From an uncultured Cocleimonas sp. (GTDB taxonomy: Bacteria > Pseudomonadota > Gammaproteobacteria > Thiotrichales > Thiotrichaceae), in the NCBI RefSeq assembly GCF_947495625.1, contig NZ_CANLZW010000007.1, forward strand, positions 83,397 through 147,396: a stretch of 64,000 bases of DNA, written 5' to 3'. The notes beneath the pieces were generated by a model that saw only the letters and a program-made list of their open reading frames with translations, did no database searches and was not told where the DNA came from. Positions 16,063-24,966 of the stretch are shown here, one piece after another; positions within the stretch are counted from its first letter, which is position 1; every line of letters starts with the position of its first letter. Position numbers and translations under genes: made by a program.

Positions 16063-16944
16063 ATGGAACTCTACCAACTAAAATCGTTTATCACGATTGC
16101 CGAGACAGGCAATCTTACCCAAGCTGCGGATCGTTTATTTATCAGTCAGCCTGCACTCAGTGCGCATATAAAAGCGCTTGAAGAAGAGTTCGATATCAAA
16201 CTCTTCAATCGAATTTCAACAGGTATGCAGCTGACTGAAAATGGTGAAGCACTAAAACTTAAGGCCTTGCAGATTTTGGAGTCGAGTGACGAGATTCGTT
16301 TACAGGCTAAAATGCTGCAAAACAAAGTATCAACGCAGTTACGTATTGGTTTGAATGCTGACGCGGTGTTTTTAAAGCTGGGAAAACTCATCGACGAATT
16401 ACGCACCCATCACCCCAGTGTTAAAGCGAATATTGTGGCGGGTAACACCCCCGTACTTATGGAGCAATTATCCAATGGATCTCTGGATGGGACGTTCTTC
16501 TTCGGCCAAAACGATGATAAAAACCTGGAAAGTATCCAGCTAACAGAAACAACTATTCACATCGCGGGTTCAATTAAATGGCAAGATCAGCTATTAAATG
16601 AAGACATCGAAAGTCTCGCTAATCTGCCCTGGATCTATCCTGCGCCTCAATGTCCTTATCTTGATATATTGGATAGGTTGTTTGAAGGCATCGAGAAATC
16701 ACCCGAATGGAATACGGAAGCGACCTCTGAAATTTATGTGAATGAGTTAATAAAGTCAGGAGCGGGCTTGGCATTAATTATGGAAGAAGAAGCACAACCC
16801 ATGCTTGATAGAGGTGAAATCTGTGTCTGGCCCGAGGCTTCATTCAAGCTTCCTGTTGGCTTTGCTTATCAAACGAAACGCAAACAAGATCCCGATATCG
16901 TGGTGTTAAGTGATATCCTGAAGCGATTATTCCGAGCAGCTTAA
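16063..16944 (+). CDS. LysR-family transcriptional regulator
   Basis: A 293-residue protein with the LysR winged helix at residues 1-60 (FITIAETGNLTQAADRLFISQPALSAHIKALE) and a periplasmic-binding-like effector domain from about residue 90. It is on the same strand as the DUF1772 gene and a 54-residue membrane protein; no divergent target gene is seen, which is unusual for LysR regulators. The segment NTPVLMEQ at about residues 128-135 lies over a degenerate copy of the G-run element. Target and effector are unknown. Confidence 0.93.
   Translation: MELYQLKSFITIAETGNLTQAADRLFISQPALSAHIKALEEEFDIKLFNRISTGMQLTENGEALKLKALQILESSDEIRLQAKMLQNKVSTQLRIGLNADAVFLKLGKLIDELRTHHPSVKANIVAGNTPVLMEQLSNGSLDGTFFFGQNDDKNLESIQLTETTIHIAGSIKWQDQLLNEDIESLANLPWIYPAPQCPYLDILDRLFEGIEKSPEWNTEATSEIYVNELIKSGAGLALIMEEEAQPMLDRGEICVWPEASFKLPVGFAYQTKRKQDPDIVVLSDILKRLFRAA
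16443..16463 (-). repeat. Candidate degenerate G-run element inside the lysR-type gene
   Basis: Plus strand TAACACCCCCGTACTTATGG matches the C-orientation consensus (GACACCCCCCTACTTATAGG) at about 17 of 20 positions and is read as NTPVLME, parallel to VTPLLLA and DTPLLLE in two other genes. This stretch also fits the normal LysR pattern, so chance is possible. Confidence 0.35.
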
Positions 16945-16973
16945 CTGCATAAATCAAACACAATAGAGGTGTT

Positions 16974-17138
16974 ATGTTTTACTTGATAGGGTCGATTCCT
17001 TTTTTAATAAGTGGCGTTGTTTGTCATTATTTGGCCAAAAACCGAGGAGCAAATACCGCTTTCTGGACAGTGATGGGCTTGGTGTTTGGTCCGTTAGCGA
17101 TACCTTTTGTGTTTCTGTCAGGAAGCGCTGCAAAATAG
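16974..17138 (+). CDS. Small two-helix membrane protein, 54 residues
   Basis: ATG at 16974 follows GAGGTG with good spacing and the frame runs to TAG at 17136-17138. The peptide has two hydrophobic segments (MFYLIGSIPFLISGVVCHYL and TVMGLVFGPLAIPFVFL) separated by the basic loop AKNRGAN. The pattern alternating AxxRGxNxxxW and GLVFGPLA occurs in many tiny bacterial membrane proteins of unknown role. It lies 29 bases behind the lysR-type gene and is probably co-transcribed. Confidence 0.75.
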   Translation: MFYLIGSIPFLISGVVCHYLAKNRGANTAFWTVMGLVFGPLAIPFVFLSGSAAK

Positions 17139-17175
17139 TGACTGAATCAGGTCGTCATCTAAAATGCATTGGTTT

Positions 17176-17739
17176 TTAATCTATAGAACTAAGTAATTCC
17201 TTAGTGCTTATAATCTGCGCATATTCACCAGCCATATTGGATAATGATATATCGTGAATTTGCTGGGCATTATGCCACTTTCCCGAATAGTCCTTTTTGC
17301 CGAAAGTAAAAGTCGCATCTGAAACGACGGTTGTATTAAACCCTAAATTACCGGACATACGCGCAGTCGCTTCTACCGAGTTATTGGTAATCACACCGAT
17401 AATGACGATATCTTGAATATTTCTCTCGCGCAAAATTTGTTCTAAAGGTGTATTTATAAAAGCACTGTTTGTGTGTTTTTCGATAACTTCTTCGTGTGTT
17501 TCAGGCTGGGCAACCGCTTTAAAATCATTCCCTTCCTGATGCGGCCGATAGTGAGAATTGGGTTCCACAGACGTGTGTTTTACATGGATGATGGGCAAGT
17601 CGTTGTTTCGCCAGTGCGCTAAAAGCGTTGCTATGTTTTCTTCAGCATCAATATTATTACGCTCGCCCCAATCGGGATGGTCGATGGCTTTTTGTAAATC
17701 GATCAGGAGTAATAAGGGCTTGTTTTGAGGCATATTCAT
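17176..17739 (-). CDS. Isochorismatase-family hydrolase with Ser in place of the nucleophilic Cys
   Basis: A 187-residue alpha/beta hydrolase of the isochorismatase/cysteine-hydrolase family. The Asp and Lys of the usual triad are D14 (LIDLQKAID) and K88 (EKHTNSAF), but the position of the catalytic Cys in the GVxTNxC motif is Ser121 (GVITNNSVEATAR). The family hydrolyses amides or vinyl ethers of small molecules; with serine the activity may be altered or lost. The protein otherwise looks intact and is a single-gene unit convergent with the small membrane protein. Substrate unknown. Confidence 0.88.
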   Translation of the reverse strand: MNMPQNKPLLLLIDLQKAIDHPDWGERNNIDAEENIATLLAHWRNNDLPIIHVKHTSVEPNSHYRPHQEGNDFKAVAQPETHEEVIEKHTNSAFINTPLEQILRERNIQDIVIIGVITNNSVEATARMSGNLGFNTTVVSDATFTFGKKDYSGKWHNAQQIHDISLSNMAGEYAQIISTKELLSSID

Positions 17740-18065
17740 CTGACTAGCAGAATATCACAATGTGATTAAAGAGTCGGTTGTAGGTTGATAAAACAAGATT
17801 TGTCTAATCAGAACGGTTCAAGCCAAATCAAACATTGTAAAAAAAGCCCCAGAAGTAGGGGGGTGACTTTAACTATGTAGATTAATATGAAATTATTCAT
17901 CTGGCTCTGATTCCAGAGTTTACCCCTTTAAAAATAAAATGAACCTGAATTGAATTCCAGGCTACTAACTTGTCAGCAATCACGAGTGATTGCGAAAAAG
18001 GGACATGAATTGTGGTGGTGGGAGATCATAATAAGTTATAAAAAAATGATTGGGGAATCATAAAA
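17740..18065. other. Divergent intergenic region with an element copy
   Basis: About 325 bases between the isochorismatase-like gene and the ankyrin gene. It holds a full G-run element at 17838 and otherwise only AT-rich sequence; I cannot place promoters convincingly. Confidence 0.6.
17838..17872 (+). repeat. Dispersed G-run element, upstream of the ankyrin gene
   Basis: TAAAAAAAGCCCCAGAAGTA then GGGGGGTGACTTTAA. CCCC and GGGG can pair across AGAAGTA. It lies in a divergent region, so it is not a terminator for either neighbour. Confidence 0.9.
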
Positions 18066-18710
18066 ATGAAAACAAAATTACTTGCCACCACACTTATTAT
18101 TGCTTTAAACACACAGGCTTTTGCTTTTACAAAAGCTGATGAATTACTTAACGCGATAGAATCTCAAAATACTGATCTGGTTGAGTCTTTGGTTCGTAAT
18201 GGCGTAGATCTGAACCTGGATGTATCGGTGCATAACACCACACCTTTGATGCATGCGGTTGATACCAGCACCGTCGCCATTGTAGAAAATTTGATTAAGC
18301 ACGGTTCTAAGGTTGATGTTGCAGACAACTCGGGAACCACACCTCTCATTTATTCGATTAAAACGAATAAACAAGAAATTGCATCATTGCTGATAAAGAA
18401 AAGTAGAAACATCAATATGCAGGATAACAAAGGTGCATCAGCACTGCATTATGCTGCTAAAAAAGGTAACGAAACACTGTTCAAACAGATTGTTAAAAGC
18501 GGTGGTAATTTAAAAGCCATCGATGATTCTGGTAACAATGCATTGTTTCATGCGCTAGAAGGGCGCAATAAAAGAATCATCAATGAATTGATCGCAACTC
18601 GACAGTTTGATTTGGCGCATAAAAATAAATCAGGCGAAACAGCTGTCAAAGTAGCGCAACGTGTGGGTTTAAATGACGTTGCCATACGAATTTCTAGAGG
18701 TAGAAATTAG
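18066..18710 (+). CDS. Secreted ankyrin-repeat protein
   Basis: A 214-residue protein with a signal peptide (about residues 1-20, ending TQAFAF) followed by five ankyrin repeats to the C-terminus. Typical repeat cores are TPLMHAVDTSTVAIVENLI, TPLIYSIKTNKQEIASLLI and SALHYAAKKGNETLFKQIV. Ankyrin repeats bind other proteins; a periplasmic location suggests a chaperone- or scaffold-like role, as for catalase-associated AnkB-type proteins, but no catalase adjoins it here. Single-gene unit closed by the paired-element hairpin downstream. Confidence 0.9.
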   Translation: MKTKLLATTLIIALNTQAFAFTKADELLNAIESQNTDLVESLVRNGVDLNLDVSVHNTTPLMHAVDTSTVAIVENLIKHGSKVDVADNSGTTPLIYSIKTNKQEIASLLIKKSRNINMQDNKGASALHYAAKKGNETLFKQIVKSGGNLKAIDDSGNNALFHALEGRNKRIINELIATRQFDLAHKNKSGETAVKVAQRVGLNDVAIRISRGRN

Positions 18711-18883
18711 TTTATTTTTAGAGTGATCGTTTTTTATAGATGGCTTGTGTATAGATATTTAATGATAGATAGAAACACAAAAAACACAATTTTGATCAAC
18801 AGGCTATATGGCTCCATATAGTTTTCCGTTTTATTTAAAGTTGAATTGTTCTTAATGATCTTGATTCAGCTTTGAATAAATAT

Positions 18884-18949
18884 GACACCTTCCGGGTTTT
18901 AGGCTTTATCTCCCACGAAAACGGCCTAAAAGTTGGGAGGTGTCTTTTT
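18884..18949. terminator. Facing pair of G-run elements forming a terminator-like hairpin
   Basis: Left arm GACACCTTCCGGGTTTTAGG C (18884-18904) and right arm starting GCCTAAAAGTTGGGAGGTGT (18924-18944) are inverted copies that match at 17 of 21 positions, with a 19-base loop and a T5 tail. The pair lies between convergent genes and probably terminates both. Confidence 0.85.
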
Positions 18950-18972
18950 ACTTTCTACTTTTCTACTAGAAA

Positions 18973-19269
18973 TTAATTAATATTCAAATTAAATAGAAAA
19001 AAAGCACAGCCAATTAAAAATAAAATCCAGCTTAAGAAAGAGACAGCGTTTGATGAGAGTCCATCACTGTGGTCACTTGCAAATGACTCCATAAAGCCAA
19101 AACTTCCCAGAAACGCAAAAACGCCACTGAATATAATCAATAGAAGCAGTAAGCCCAAAACGGCAGCGGCTGCCAATCCATTTTGTTGTCCACCGCTAAA
19201 CCATTCGAATAATACAACGATGATATAAATACCAATTGCGGTTAGTTTGTGTTTTTCTATATATGGCAT
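18973..19269 (-). CDS. Small membrane protein, 98 residues
   Basis: Three hydrophobic segments (AIGIYIIVVLFEWF, AAAVLGLLLLLIIFSGVFAFLG and FLSWILFLIGCAFFLFNLNI) leave little else than a short loop (ESFASDHSDGLSSN). I recognise no family. It is convergent with the ankyrin gene and followed by the paired-element hairpin. Composition and the position of charged residues look like a genuine inner-membrane protein. Confidence 0.65.
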   Translation of the reverse strand: MPYIEKHKLTAIGIYIIVVLFEWFSGGQQNGLAAAAVLGLLLLLIIFSGVFAFLGSFGFMESFASDHSDGLSSNAVSFLSWILFLIGCAFFLFNLNIN

Positions 19270-19369
19270 GACGAGCGCCTTGTTATTGTTTTAGCCCCCA
19301 TTATAACGTGATTTACAGTTAGTGCCTTTTCAGCCGATTAATGGAAAGTGATAATAAAAAATGCCTGAT

Positions 19370-19918
19370 TCAAAATTCTATTATCCCTGCCGGATGATTC
19401 CAGCTTTCAAGCAATGTGAGTAAATCACCGCAACGCATTCTTGTGGTGTGGGTGTTTCTGCAAGGGTGCATATAAATCCATCCCTGTTCGATTAAAGCCT
19501 TCTCAATAAAGACTTGTACGCTGTTTGAATGATCATTGATTAATGCTAGCGGTGATACTGAACCAGGCACCACGCCAAGGTATTGACCCAATCGATCAGT
19601 GCTGGCAAACGATAAATGTCCGCCAGTGAGTTCTAATTTGTCGCGCAGTTCCTTTAACTCAATCATGCAATCTTGTTCAACCACTAATAAAACCATACGA
19701 CCTTTTTTATTGCGTAAGAATAGGTTTTTGGTTTTTGCGCCGGGTTTGTCGAAAGTCACTTTTTTGGATTGTTCCACAGTGAAAAGTGGTTCGTGGACTT
19801 TGGTTTCCTGTTCGAAGTTTAACGCTTCGATAGCGGCGATCACTTGATCGGGTGTTGCGGCTAAGTCGCCGTTTTCCAGAGTAATTGTTTCAGGATTGGG
19901 TCTATCGGAATGGGCCAT
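19370..19918 (-). CDS. Prolyl-tRNA deacylase, YbaK/ProX editing family
   Basis: A 182-residue single-domain trans-editing enzyme related to the INS domain of prolyl-tRNA synthetase. Family marks are FTVEQSKKV near the start of the domain, KTKNLFLRNKKGRMVLLVVE with the conserved Lys, and GVVPGSVSPLALIND near the substrate pocket. Such enzymes (ProXp-ala/PrdX type) clear Ala-tRNA(Pro) made by mischarging. No translation genes adjoin it. The pocket class cannot be separated from the sequence alone. Confidence 0.88.
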   Translation of the reverse strand: MAHSDRPNPETITLENGDLAATPDQVIAAIEALNFEQETKVHEPLFTVEQSKKVTFDKPGAKTKNLFLRNKKGRMVLLVVEQDCMIELKELRDKLELTGGHLSFASTDRLGQYLGVVPGSVSPLALINDHSNSVQVFIEKALIEQGWIYMHPCRNTHTTRMRCGDLLTLLESWNHPAGIIEF

Positions 19919-19967
19919 TGGTTTTTTATCTATGATTGGTTTAAGTGATTGCTGGATGATAGCTTAG

Positions 19968-20002
19968 AAAAAAAACGCCTGAAACCAGGGGGGTGTGTTT
20001 TA
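19968..20002 (+). repeat. Dispersed G-run element (degenerate)
   Basis: AAAAAAAACGCCTGAAACCA then GGGGGGTGTGTTTTATT. A second partial unit, AAAAAGGGTGTGTTTTT, follows at about 20007-20023, as if the 3' half had been duplicated. It lies between divergent genes. Confidence 0.75.
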
Positions 20003-20109
20003 TTATAAAAAGGGTGTGTTTTTATGACTAATAAATAAGATCGTAAAATATTTAGCAGTGTTCTTAAGCTTTTCAACTATTCTTCAATTAAATAAGGAGT
20101 CTGAAACAC

Positions 20110-20760
20110 ATGCAAGAATATGATGAGCTAGCAGCAGAGCTTAGAGACAGAGCCAATAAAATGGCCGAAGGAGAACAGCTGTGGATAGGGCTTGCAGGTG
20201 GCCCAGGAAGTGGGAAAAGTACGCTTTCTGCAGAGTTGCAAAAACGCCTGGAGGATTTATTGCTCGTCATTCCTCTTGATGGCTACCATTACTATCGAAG
20301 CGAGCTGGATCAAATGGATGACCCTGCAGAGGCTCACATGCGAAGGGGTGCACCTTTTACGTTCAATTCAGCCAAGTTCATCAATGATCTTATTGAGGCT
20401 AAACGCTCGGGCGAGGGCTCCTTTTCTTCGTTTGATCATCGTATCGGCGATCCTATTGAAAACGATATAAAACTGTTGAAAACCCATCGGATTGTGCTGG
20501 TTGAAGGAAATTATTTGCTTCTGGATGCTGATCCCTGGAGTCAATTACGAGATTTAGTATTTGATGAAGCATGGTATCTGAATGTCTCAGTGGATGAATG
20601 TAAGCGACGATTGATGAAACGTCATGTGGACGTTGGTTTAAGTGAAGAACAGGCTTTACAAAGGGTTATGACCAGTGATGGCATGAATGCAGAGCTTATA
20701 GCGGCGGAGTCACCGGCAAATGCGGATCGTTTTGTTCAGGTTGCTACTTTAATCACATAA
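20110..20760 (+). CDS. P-loop small-molecule kinase, uridine kinase/pantothenate kinase-like
   Basis: A 216-residue nucleoside/nucleotide-kinase-like protein with Walker A GGPGSGKST at about residues 31-39, the substrate loop PLDGYHYYRSEL, the downstream RRGAPFTFN and FDHRIGDPIE segments, and VLVEGNYLLLD as Walker B region. This pattern is that of the YggC/FrcK and PRK/URK kinases, which phosphorylate sugars, nucleosides or pantothenate. The substrate is not evident. AAGGAG lies about 12 bases before the ATG. Single-gene unit. Confidence 0.85.
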   Translation: MQEYDELAAELRDRANKMAEGEQLWIGLAGGPGSGKSTLSAELQKRLEDLLLVIPLDGYHYYRSELDQMDDPAEAHMRRGAPFTFNSAKFINDLIEAKRSGEGSFSSFDHRIGDPIENDIKLLKTHRIVLVEGNYLLLDADPWSQLRDLVFDEAWYLNVSVDECKRRLMKRHVDVGLSEEQALQRVMTSDGMNAELIAAESPANADRFVQVATLIT

Positions 20761-20915
20761 TCAAAAACATCACTCTGCATATTTAGTCGTACATTTGGAG
20801 TATGAAAAACGACAGAATCAACGGATACCTACTACGATAGTATCAGTATCTAAAATAAAACAATCTGTTTTAGGTGTAAAACGAATACGTTGTTACGAGA
20901 ATCCAGTGAAATAAA

Positions 20916-21677
20916 ATGTTTTCTAATCTTTCAAATACAGACTCTTTTGGGGTTCTGGCAATCTTCTTTGCCATATTTTTAGGCGGAGTCCTAAAAGGGG
21001 CAACGGGTGTGGGAATGCCTATTGTTGCCATACCGGTGATCACCGCGTTCTATGATATACGTCTTGCGGTAACTATTCTGGTTGTTCCGAACATTCTCAG
21101 CAATACGTTGCAGATTTATAAATATCGAAACTACAACCTGGAACCCAGATTCACGCGTAATTTCGCTATTGCCGGTTTATTAGGCGCAGCACTTGGGACG
21201 ATGATGCTTGCCTACGTGCCCGTAGATCAACTGAATATTTTAATGGCGCTTATTGTGCTCGCCTATATCGTATTAAGGCTGACCAAGCCCGTGTTCCAAC
21301 TGCCGCTTGAACGTGCAAAAAAATTAGCCTGGTATGCCGGTTTGAGTGGGGGAGTATTGCAAGGAGCGCTCGGTATTTCAGGTCCTGTATCTCTTACCTT
21401 TCTTAACGCTATTAAGTTAAACCGGTCGGTGTTTATTTTTACAATATCGGTGTTCTTTATCGCAATGTGCGTCGCTCAAATACCACTACTAATAGCCTAC
21501 GGCTTGATGAATGTTCAAACATTTATTGTGGGTTTGTTTGCTTTTATCCCATTGCTTGCAGGTTTGCCTGTCGGTGAAATGATTGGTAGACGAATGAATG
21601 CAGTCGTGTTTGATCGGGTGATATTGGTATTGCTTTCTGTGTTGGCGCTTAAGCAGATTATTGGTGTTATGTTGTAG
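20916..21677 (+). CDS. TauE/SafE-family membrane transporter
   Basis: A 253-residue inner-membrane protein with about eight helices in two repeats, each with a Gly-rich family motif: LGGVLKGATGVGMPIVAIPV in the first half and LSGGVLQGALGISGPVSLTFL in the second. The family exports or imports sulfite, sulfonates or similar small anions. No sulfur-metabolism gene adjoins it, so the substrate is open. It follows the kinase by 155 bases on the same strand. Confidence 0.9.
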   Translation: MFSNLSNTDSFGVLAIFFAIFLGGVLKGATGVGMPIVAIPVITAFYDIRLAVTILVVPNILSNTLQIYKYRNYNLEPRFTRNFAIAGLLGAALGTMMLAYVPVDQLNILMALIVLAYIVLRLTKPVFQLPLERAKKLAWYAGLSGGVLQGALGISGPVSLTFLNAIKLNRSVFIFTISVFFIAMCVAQIPLLIAYGLMNVQTFIVGLFAFIPLLAGLPVGEMIGRRMNAVVFDRVILVLLSVLALKQIIGVML

Positions 21678-22005
21678 TGTTTATTCTTGCTAGTTGAGCG
21701 GCATTGATATTTAAAGGTTAGATAATAATTACTTCAAAAAAGTGCCTGTAAGTGGGGAGGTGGCTTTTTAGGATCATCAAGAACCAAGAAATGGCAAGCC
21801 AACGGACAGTTGTTTTAAATCCTTTATCGTTATATCTAAATCTTATCTAGATTGACTATGCGCATTGAAGTCTAGTTAAAACGCCTAATACTTAAGCTCT
21901 CTGAGATGATATTTTTGGAGGTGTTAATCAAGTAGTTAGAAAAGTGTATGCGTTCATTTCCTACATCCATGCAATACTAAAACAAACCCTCAGCAGAATC
22001 CATAT
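21678..22005. other. Intergenic region with an element copy
   Basis: About 330 bases between two rightward genes. Element copy at 21736; the rest should hold the promoter of the ABC transporter, but I see no clear -35/-10 pair and no other structure. Confidence 0.55.
21736..21770 (+). repeat. Dispersed G-run element behind the TauE gene
   Basis: AAAAAAGTGCCTGTAAGTGG then GGAGGTGGCTTTTTAG. The G-run is broken by an A (GGGGAGG). It lies 58 bases after the stop codon with A-run and T-run on either side. Confidence 0.85.
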
Positions 22006-23769
22006 ATGGCAAATAAAAGTTATTCAGTGCTCATCCAGCTAGGCCGTTTTTTACTCAATTACAAAAGTACGCTAGTGGCGGCTGGGTGTGCCTTAATATT
22101 CACCGCCGGAGTTACCCTGGCAATGGGTCAGGGTATAAAAATACTCATCGATGATGGTTTTGTTGCGGGCTCTGTCGATAAACTCAATACTGCTTCGCTT
22201 TTTATTATTGCAATTGCAGCGCTGATGGCAATTGGGACTTATGCGCGTTTTTATCTGGTCTCGTGGTTGGGTGAAAGGGTATCTGCGGATATTCGACAGG
22301 CCGTATTTGATCACCTGATAACACTGCATCCCAGCTATTTTGAAGAGAACCGCAGCGGCGAAATCATGTCGCGGCTGACTACCGATACGACCTTGCTACA
22401 AACGGTCATTGGTTCGTCAGCAGCAATGGCATTGAGATCATTGCTTACCTTTAGTGGCGGGCTGATACTGCTTTTAATTACAAATTTAAAGCTGACCATG
22501 TTCGTACTTGTCGGTGTGCCCATTGTGTTAGTCCCGATCATTTTATTTGGCCGTCGAGTTCGAAAGTTATCACGCAAAAGCCAAGACACCATTGCCGATG
22601 TCGGCAGCCATGCAGGCGAGATCATCCAACAGATTAAAACAGTGCAAAGTTACACTCAAGAGGCTAATGAGCGTAAGGCGTTTGCAGGTCACGTCGAAGG
22701 TGCTTTTGAGATAGCGCGTAAACGTATTAAACAACGCGCCATGTTAATTGCTGTCGTTATCTCGTTAATCTTCAGCGCTATTGCGGCAATGTTGTGGGTC
22801 GGTGGCAATGATGTGATCAATGGTGTTATGACTGGCGGTGAACTAGGTGCGTTTGTGTTTTATGCGATTGTGGTCGCGGGTTCTGTTGCCACTATTTCTG
22901 AAGTGATTGGCGATGTTCAACGTGCCGCTGGCGCAGCTGAAAGGTTGTTTGAATTACTATCAATCAAGAGCGTTATCGATTTGCCAAGTAAGCCAAAAAG
23001 CGCAGGTAGTATTAATAAAAACGGCTCGCGAATGCAGTTTAAAAACGTCACTTTTCATTATCCATCAAGACCAGATGTAGCGGCCTTGGATAATTTGAAT
23101 CTAGTCATTGAAGAAGGTAAGTCTCTGGCGCTAGTGGGCCCTTCTGGCGCGGGTAAATCAACGGTTTTCGAATTACTGCAACGTTTCTATGATCCAGATC
23201 AGGGCACTATAACTTTAGGTGAAACAGACATCCGAGAGCTTCTTCCTAGCGACCTACGTTCACAACTTGCAGTAGTCGCTCAGCAACCGACTTTATTCAG
23301 TAGCGACGTAATGTACAATATACGTTACGGCAAGCCCGATGCCACAAAAGAAGAAGTGATTGAAGCCGCCAAAGCGGCTAATGCTCATGAATTTATACGA
23401 AAACTCCCTGATGGTTATGAGAGCTTTTTAGGCGAGCAGGGTGTTCGCCTGTCAGGTGGACAACGTCAGCGAATTGCCATTGCTCGAGCTATTTTAAAAG
23501 ACCCCAGGATTTTATTATTGGATGAAGCGACATCAGCGCTAGATGCTGAAAGCGAGCACCGCGTTCAACAAGCCTTAGAGTACTTAATGCAAGGTCGAAC
23601 GACAGTGATTATCGCGCATCGTTTAGCGACTATTCGTAACGCTGATTCGATTGCAGTATTAAAAGAGGGGAAACTCGTTGCGCAGGGTAAGCATGATGAG
23701 TTACTGGAGAGTTCGCCTCTGTATAAGCGGTTGTCTGAGTTGCAGTTTCAGGAGCGTTCGGTGAGCTAG
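22006..23769 (+). CDS. ABC exporter, fused membrane and ATPase domains (MsbA-like)
   Basis: A 587-residue half-transporter with six N-terminal membrane helices (about residues 1-320) and a C-terminal ATPase. ATPase motifs are Walker A GPSGAGKST (about residue 376), signature LSGGQRQR (about 484) and Walker B ILLLDEATSALD (about 505), then the switch His in IIAHRL. It acts as a homodimer and exports lipids, drugs or peptides. It resembles the MsbA/LmrA class but is not next to lpxK, so lipid A transport should not be assumed. A diverged copy of its last 25 codons lies at 26160-26237. Confidence 0.92.
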   Translation: MANKSYSVLIQLGRFLLNYKSTLVAAGCALIFTAGVTLAMGQGIKILIDDGFVAGSVDKLNTASLFIIAIAALMAIGTYARFYLVSWLGERVSADIRQAVFDHLITLHPSYFEENRSGEIMSRLTTDTTLLQTVIGSSAAMALRSLLTFSGGLILLLITNLKLTMFVLVGVPIVLVPIILFGRRVRKLSRKSQDTIADVGSHAGEIIQQIKTVQSYTQEANERKAFAGHVEGAFEIARKRIKQRAMLIAVVISLIFSAIAAMLWVGGNDVINGVMTGGELGAFVFYAIVVAGSVATISEVIGDVQRAAGAAERLFELLSIKSVIDLPSKPKSAGSINKNGSRMQFKNVTFHYPSRPDVAALDNLNLVIEEGKSLALVGPSGAGKSTVFELLQRFYDPDQGTITLGETDIRELLPSDLRSQLAVVAQQPTLFSSDVMYNIRYGKPDATKEEVIEAAKAANAHEFIRKLPDGYESFLGEQGVRLSGGQRQRIAIARAILKDPRILLLDEATSALDAESEHRVQQALEYLMQGRTTVIIAHRLATIRNADSIAVLKEGKLVAQGKHDELLESSPLYKRLSELQFQERSVS

Positions 23770-23780
23770 GCTGTTTCTGG

Positions 23781-23814
23781 AAAATAGGCTAAAAGTGGGG
23801 GGAGGTGTCATTTT
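23781..23814 (+). repeat. Dispersed G-run element behind the ABC exporter
   Basis: AAAATAGGCTAAAAGTGGGG then GGAGGTGTCATTTT, 12 bases after the stop codon. Compare the copy at 26241 behind the duplicated 3' fragment. Confidence 0.9.
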
Positions 23815-23906
23815 ATTAATATCTGTTTGAATTTGATAAGTTTTTTCGCTGCTCTTTTGACTGTTTCATTTCCTCGGGTATTTGTTCACAGCACCGAGTA
23901 ACTTTG

Positions 23907-24881
23907 TTAACCACGGAATAACGTAAAACTTAGCCAGACATATATGCCGTAACCTATCAGTAACATTCCACCTTCAAGTCGGCTCAGGTGTCTTTGCGTG
24001 TACAAGAACAAAAGCAAGATTAAAGACGTCCCAAGCATGACCCATTGATCAAACTGCAGGATTCTTGCATGAACCGGAAGTGGCTGAAGAAGTGCTGACA
24101 CACCCAGAATTCCGAGTAAGTTGAAGATATTACTTCCTAGTATGTTACCAATCGCTACATCAGCGTGTCGGCGAACTGCTGCAATTACCGATATAGACAA
24201 TTCTGGAAGAGATGTACCTACCGCCACTAGCGTCAAACCAATCACGGCTTCTGGTACATTATAGTGTTCTGCAATGCCAATAGCCCCAATTAGTAGAACT
24301 TGTGAACCACCTATTAATAACAACAAACCAAGACCTATGGCAAATACAATCCAAAGCGTTGACTTCGAATCAACAGATATTTCTTTTGATTCTGCTCGAT
24401 GTAGCTCCCCCGCAGGTGAAGCGTGGAAGCTTTCGCTCCAATAAGCCCAAATTAAGTAAGCAAATAAGGCAGCAAGCAAGATAGCAGCATCGGCACGACC
24501 GAGAGCACTTCCTCCTACCAGAATGAGGAACAATATGCTTGCTGCAACTACCGTCGCAGCGTCTCGTTTTAGCACCAATGGTTTGACCGTTAACGGTGTG
24601 ATCAACGCGCAAATTCCTAGAATTAATAATATATTACTAATATTACTGCCAACAACGTTTCCAATAGCTATATCTGGCTTTCCCTCTATTGCAGCATTAA
24701 CGGAAACTACCAACTCCGGAGCTGAAGTACCAAAACCAACAATAACAATGCCACTAAGCAAGGGCGAAACACCCAAACGTCTTGCCGCAGCTAGAGAGCC
24801 ACGAATCAATGCTTCACCACCTATGGTAAGCAATGCTATACCAGTAAAGAGGAATAAAATGTTCAACAAACTTTTGACCAT
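23907..24881 (-). CDS. Sodium/calcium exchanger family protein, YrbG-like
   Basis: A 324-residue CaCA-family antiporter with about ten helices and two inverted alpha repeats: GFGTSAPELVVSVNAA plus AIGNVVGSNISNILLILG in the first half, AVGTSLPELSISVIAA plus AIGNILGSNIFNLLGILG in the second. The Glu in each SAPEL/SLPEL motif coordinates the cation in known structures. It probably moves Ca2+ out in exchange for Na+ (possibly with K+). Convergent with the ABC exporter and separated from the PsiE-like gene by 85 bases. Confidence 0.93.
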   Translation of the reverse strand: MVKSLLNILFLFTGIALLTIGGEALIRGSLAAARRLGVSPLLSGIVIVGFGTSAPELVVSVNAAIEGKPDIAIGNVVGSNISNILLILGICALITPLTVKPLVLKRDAATVVAASILFLILVGGSALGRADAAILLAALFAYLIWAYWSESFHASPAGELHRAESKEISVDSKSTLWIVFAIGLGLLLLIGGSQVLLIGAIGIAEHYNVPEAVIGLTLVAVGTSLPELSISVIAAVRRHADVAIGNILGSNIFNLLGILGVSALLQPLPVHARILQFDQWVMLGTSLILLLFLYTQRHLSRLEGGMLLIGYGIYVWLSFTLFRG

Positions 24882-24966
24882 AAGGGCATAAATATTAACT
24901 CCTTAAAAAGTGCCGGGAGCCATTGTGGCGCAATATACAATCAGTTCGGGCTCTAATAATCTGTTC

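Noticed and set aside
20988..21012. CCTAAAAGGGGCAACGGGTG in the TauE gene as an element copy
   Set aside because: It encodes the Gly-rich family motif LKGATGVG; the core AGTAGGGGGG is missing.
22006..23769. Calling the ABC exporter lipid A flippase MsbA
   Set aside because: The domain order and motifs fit, but there is no lpxK neighbour and many exporters share these motifs, so only MsbA-like is justified.
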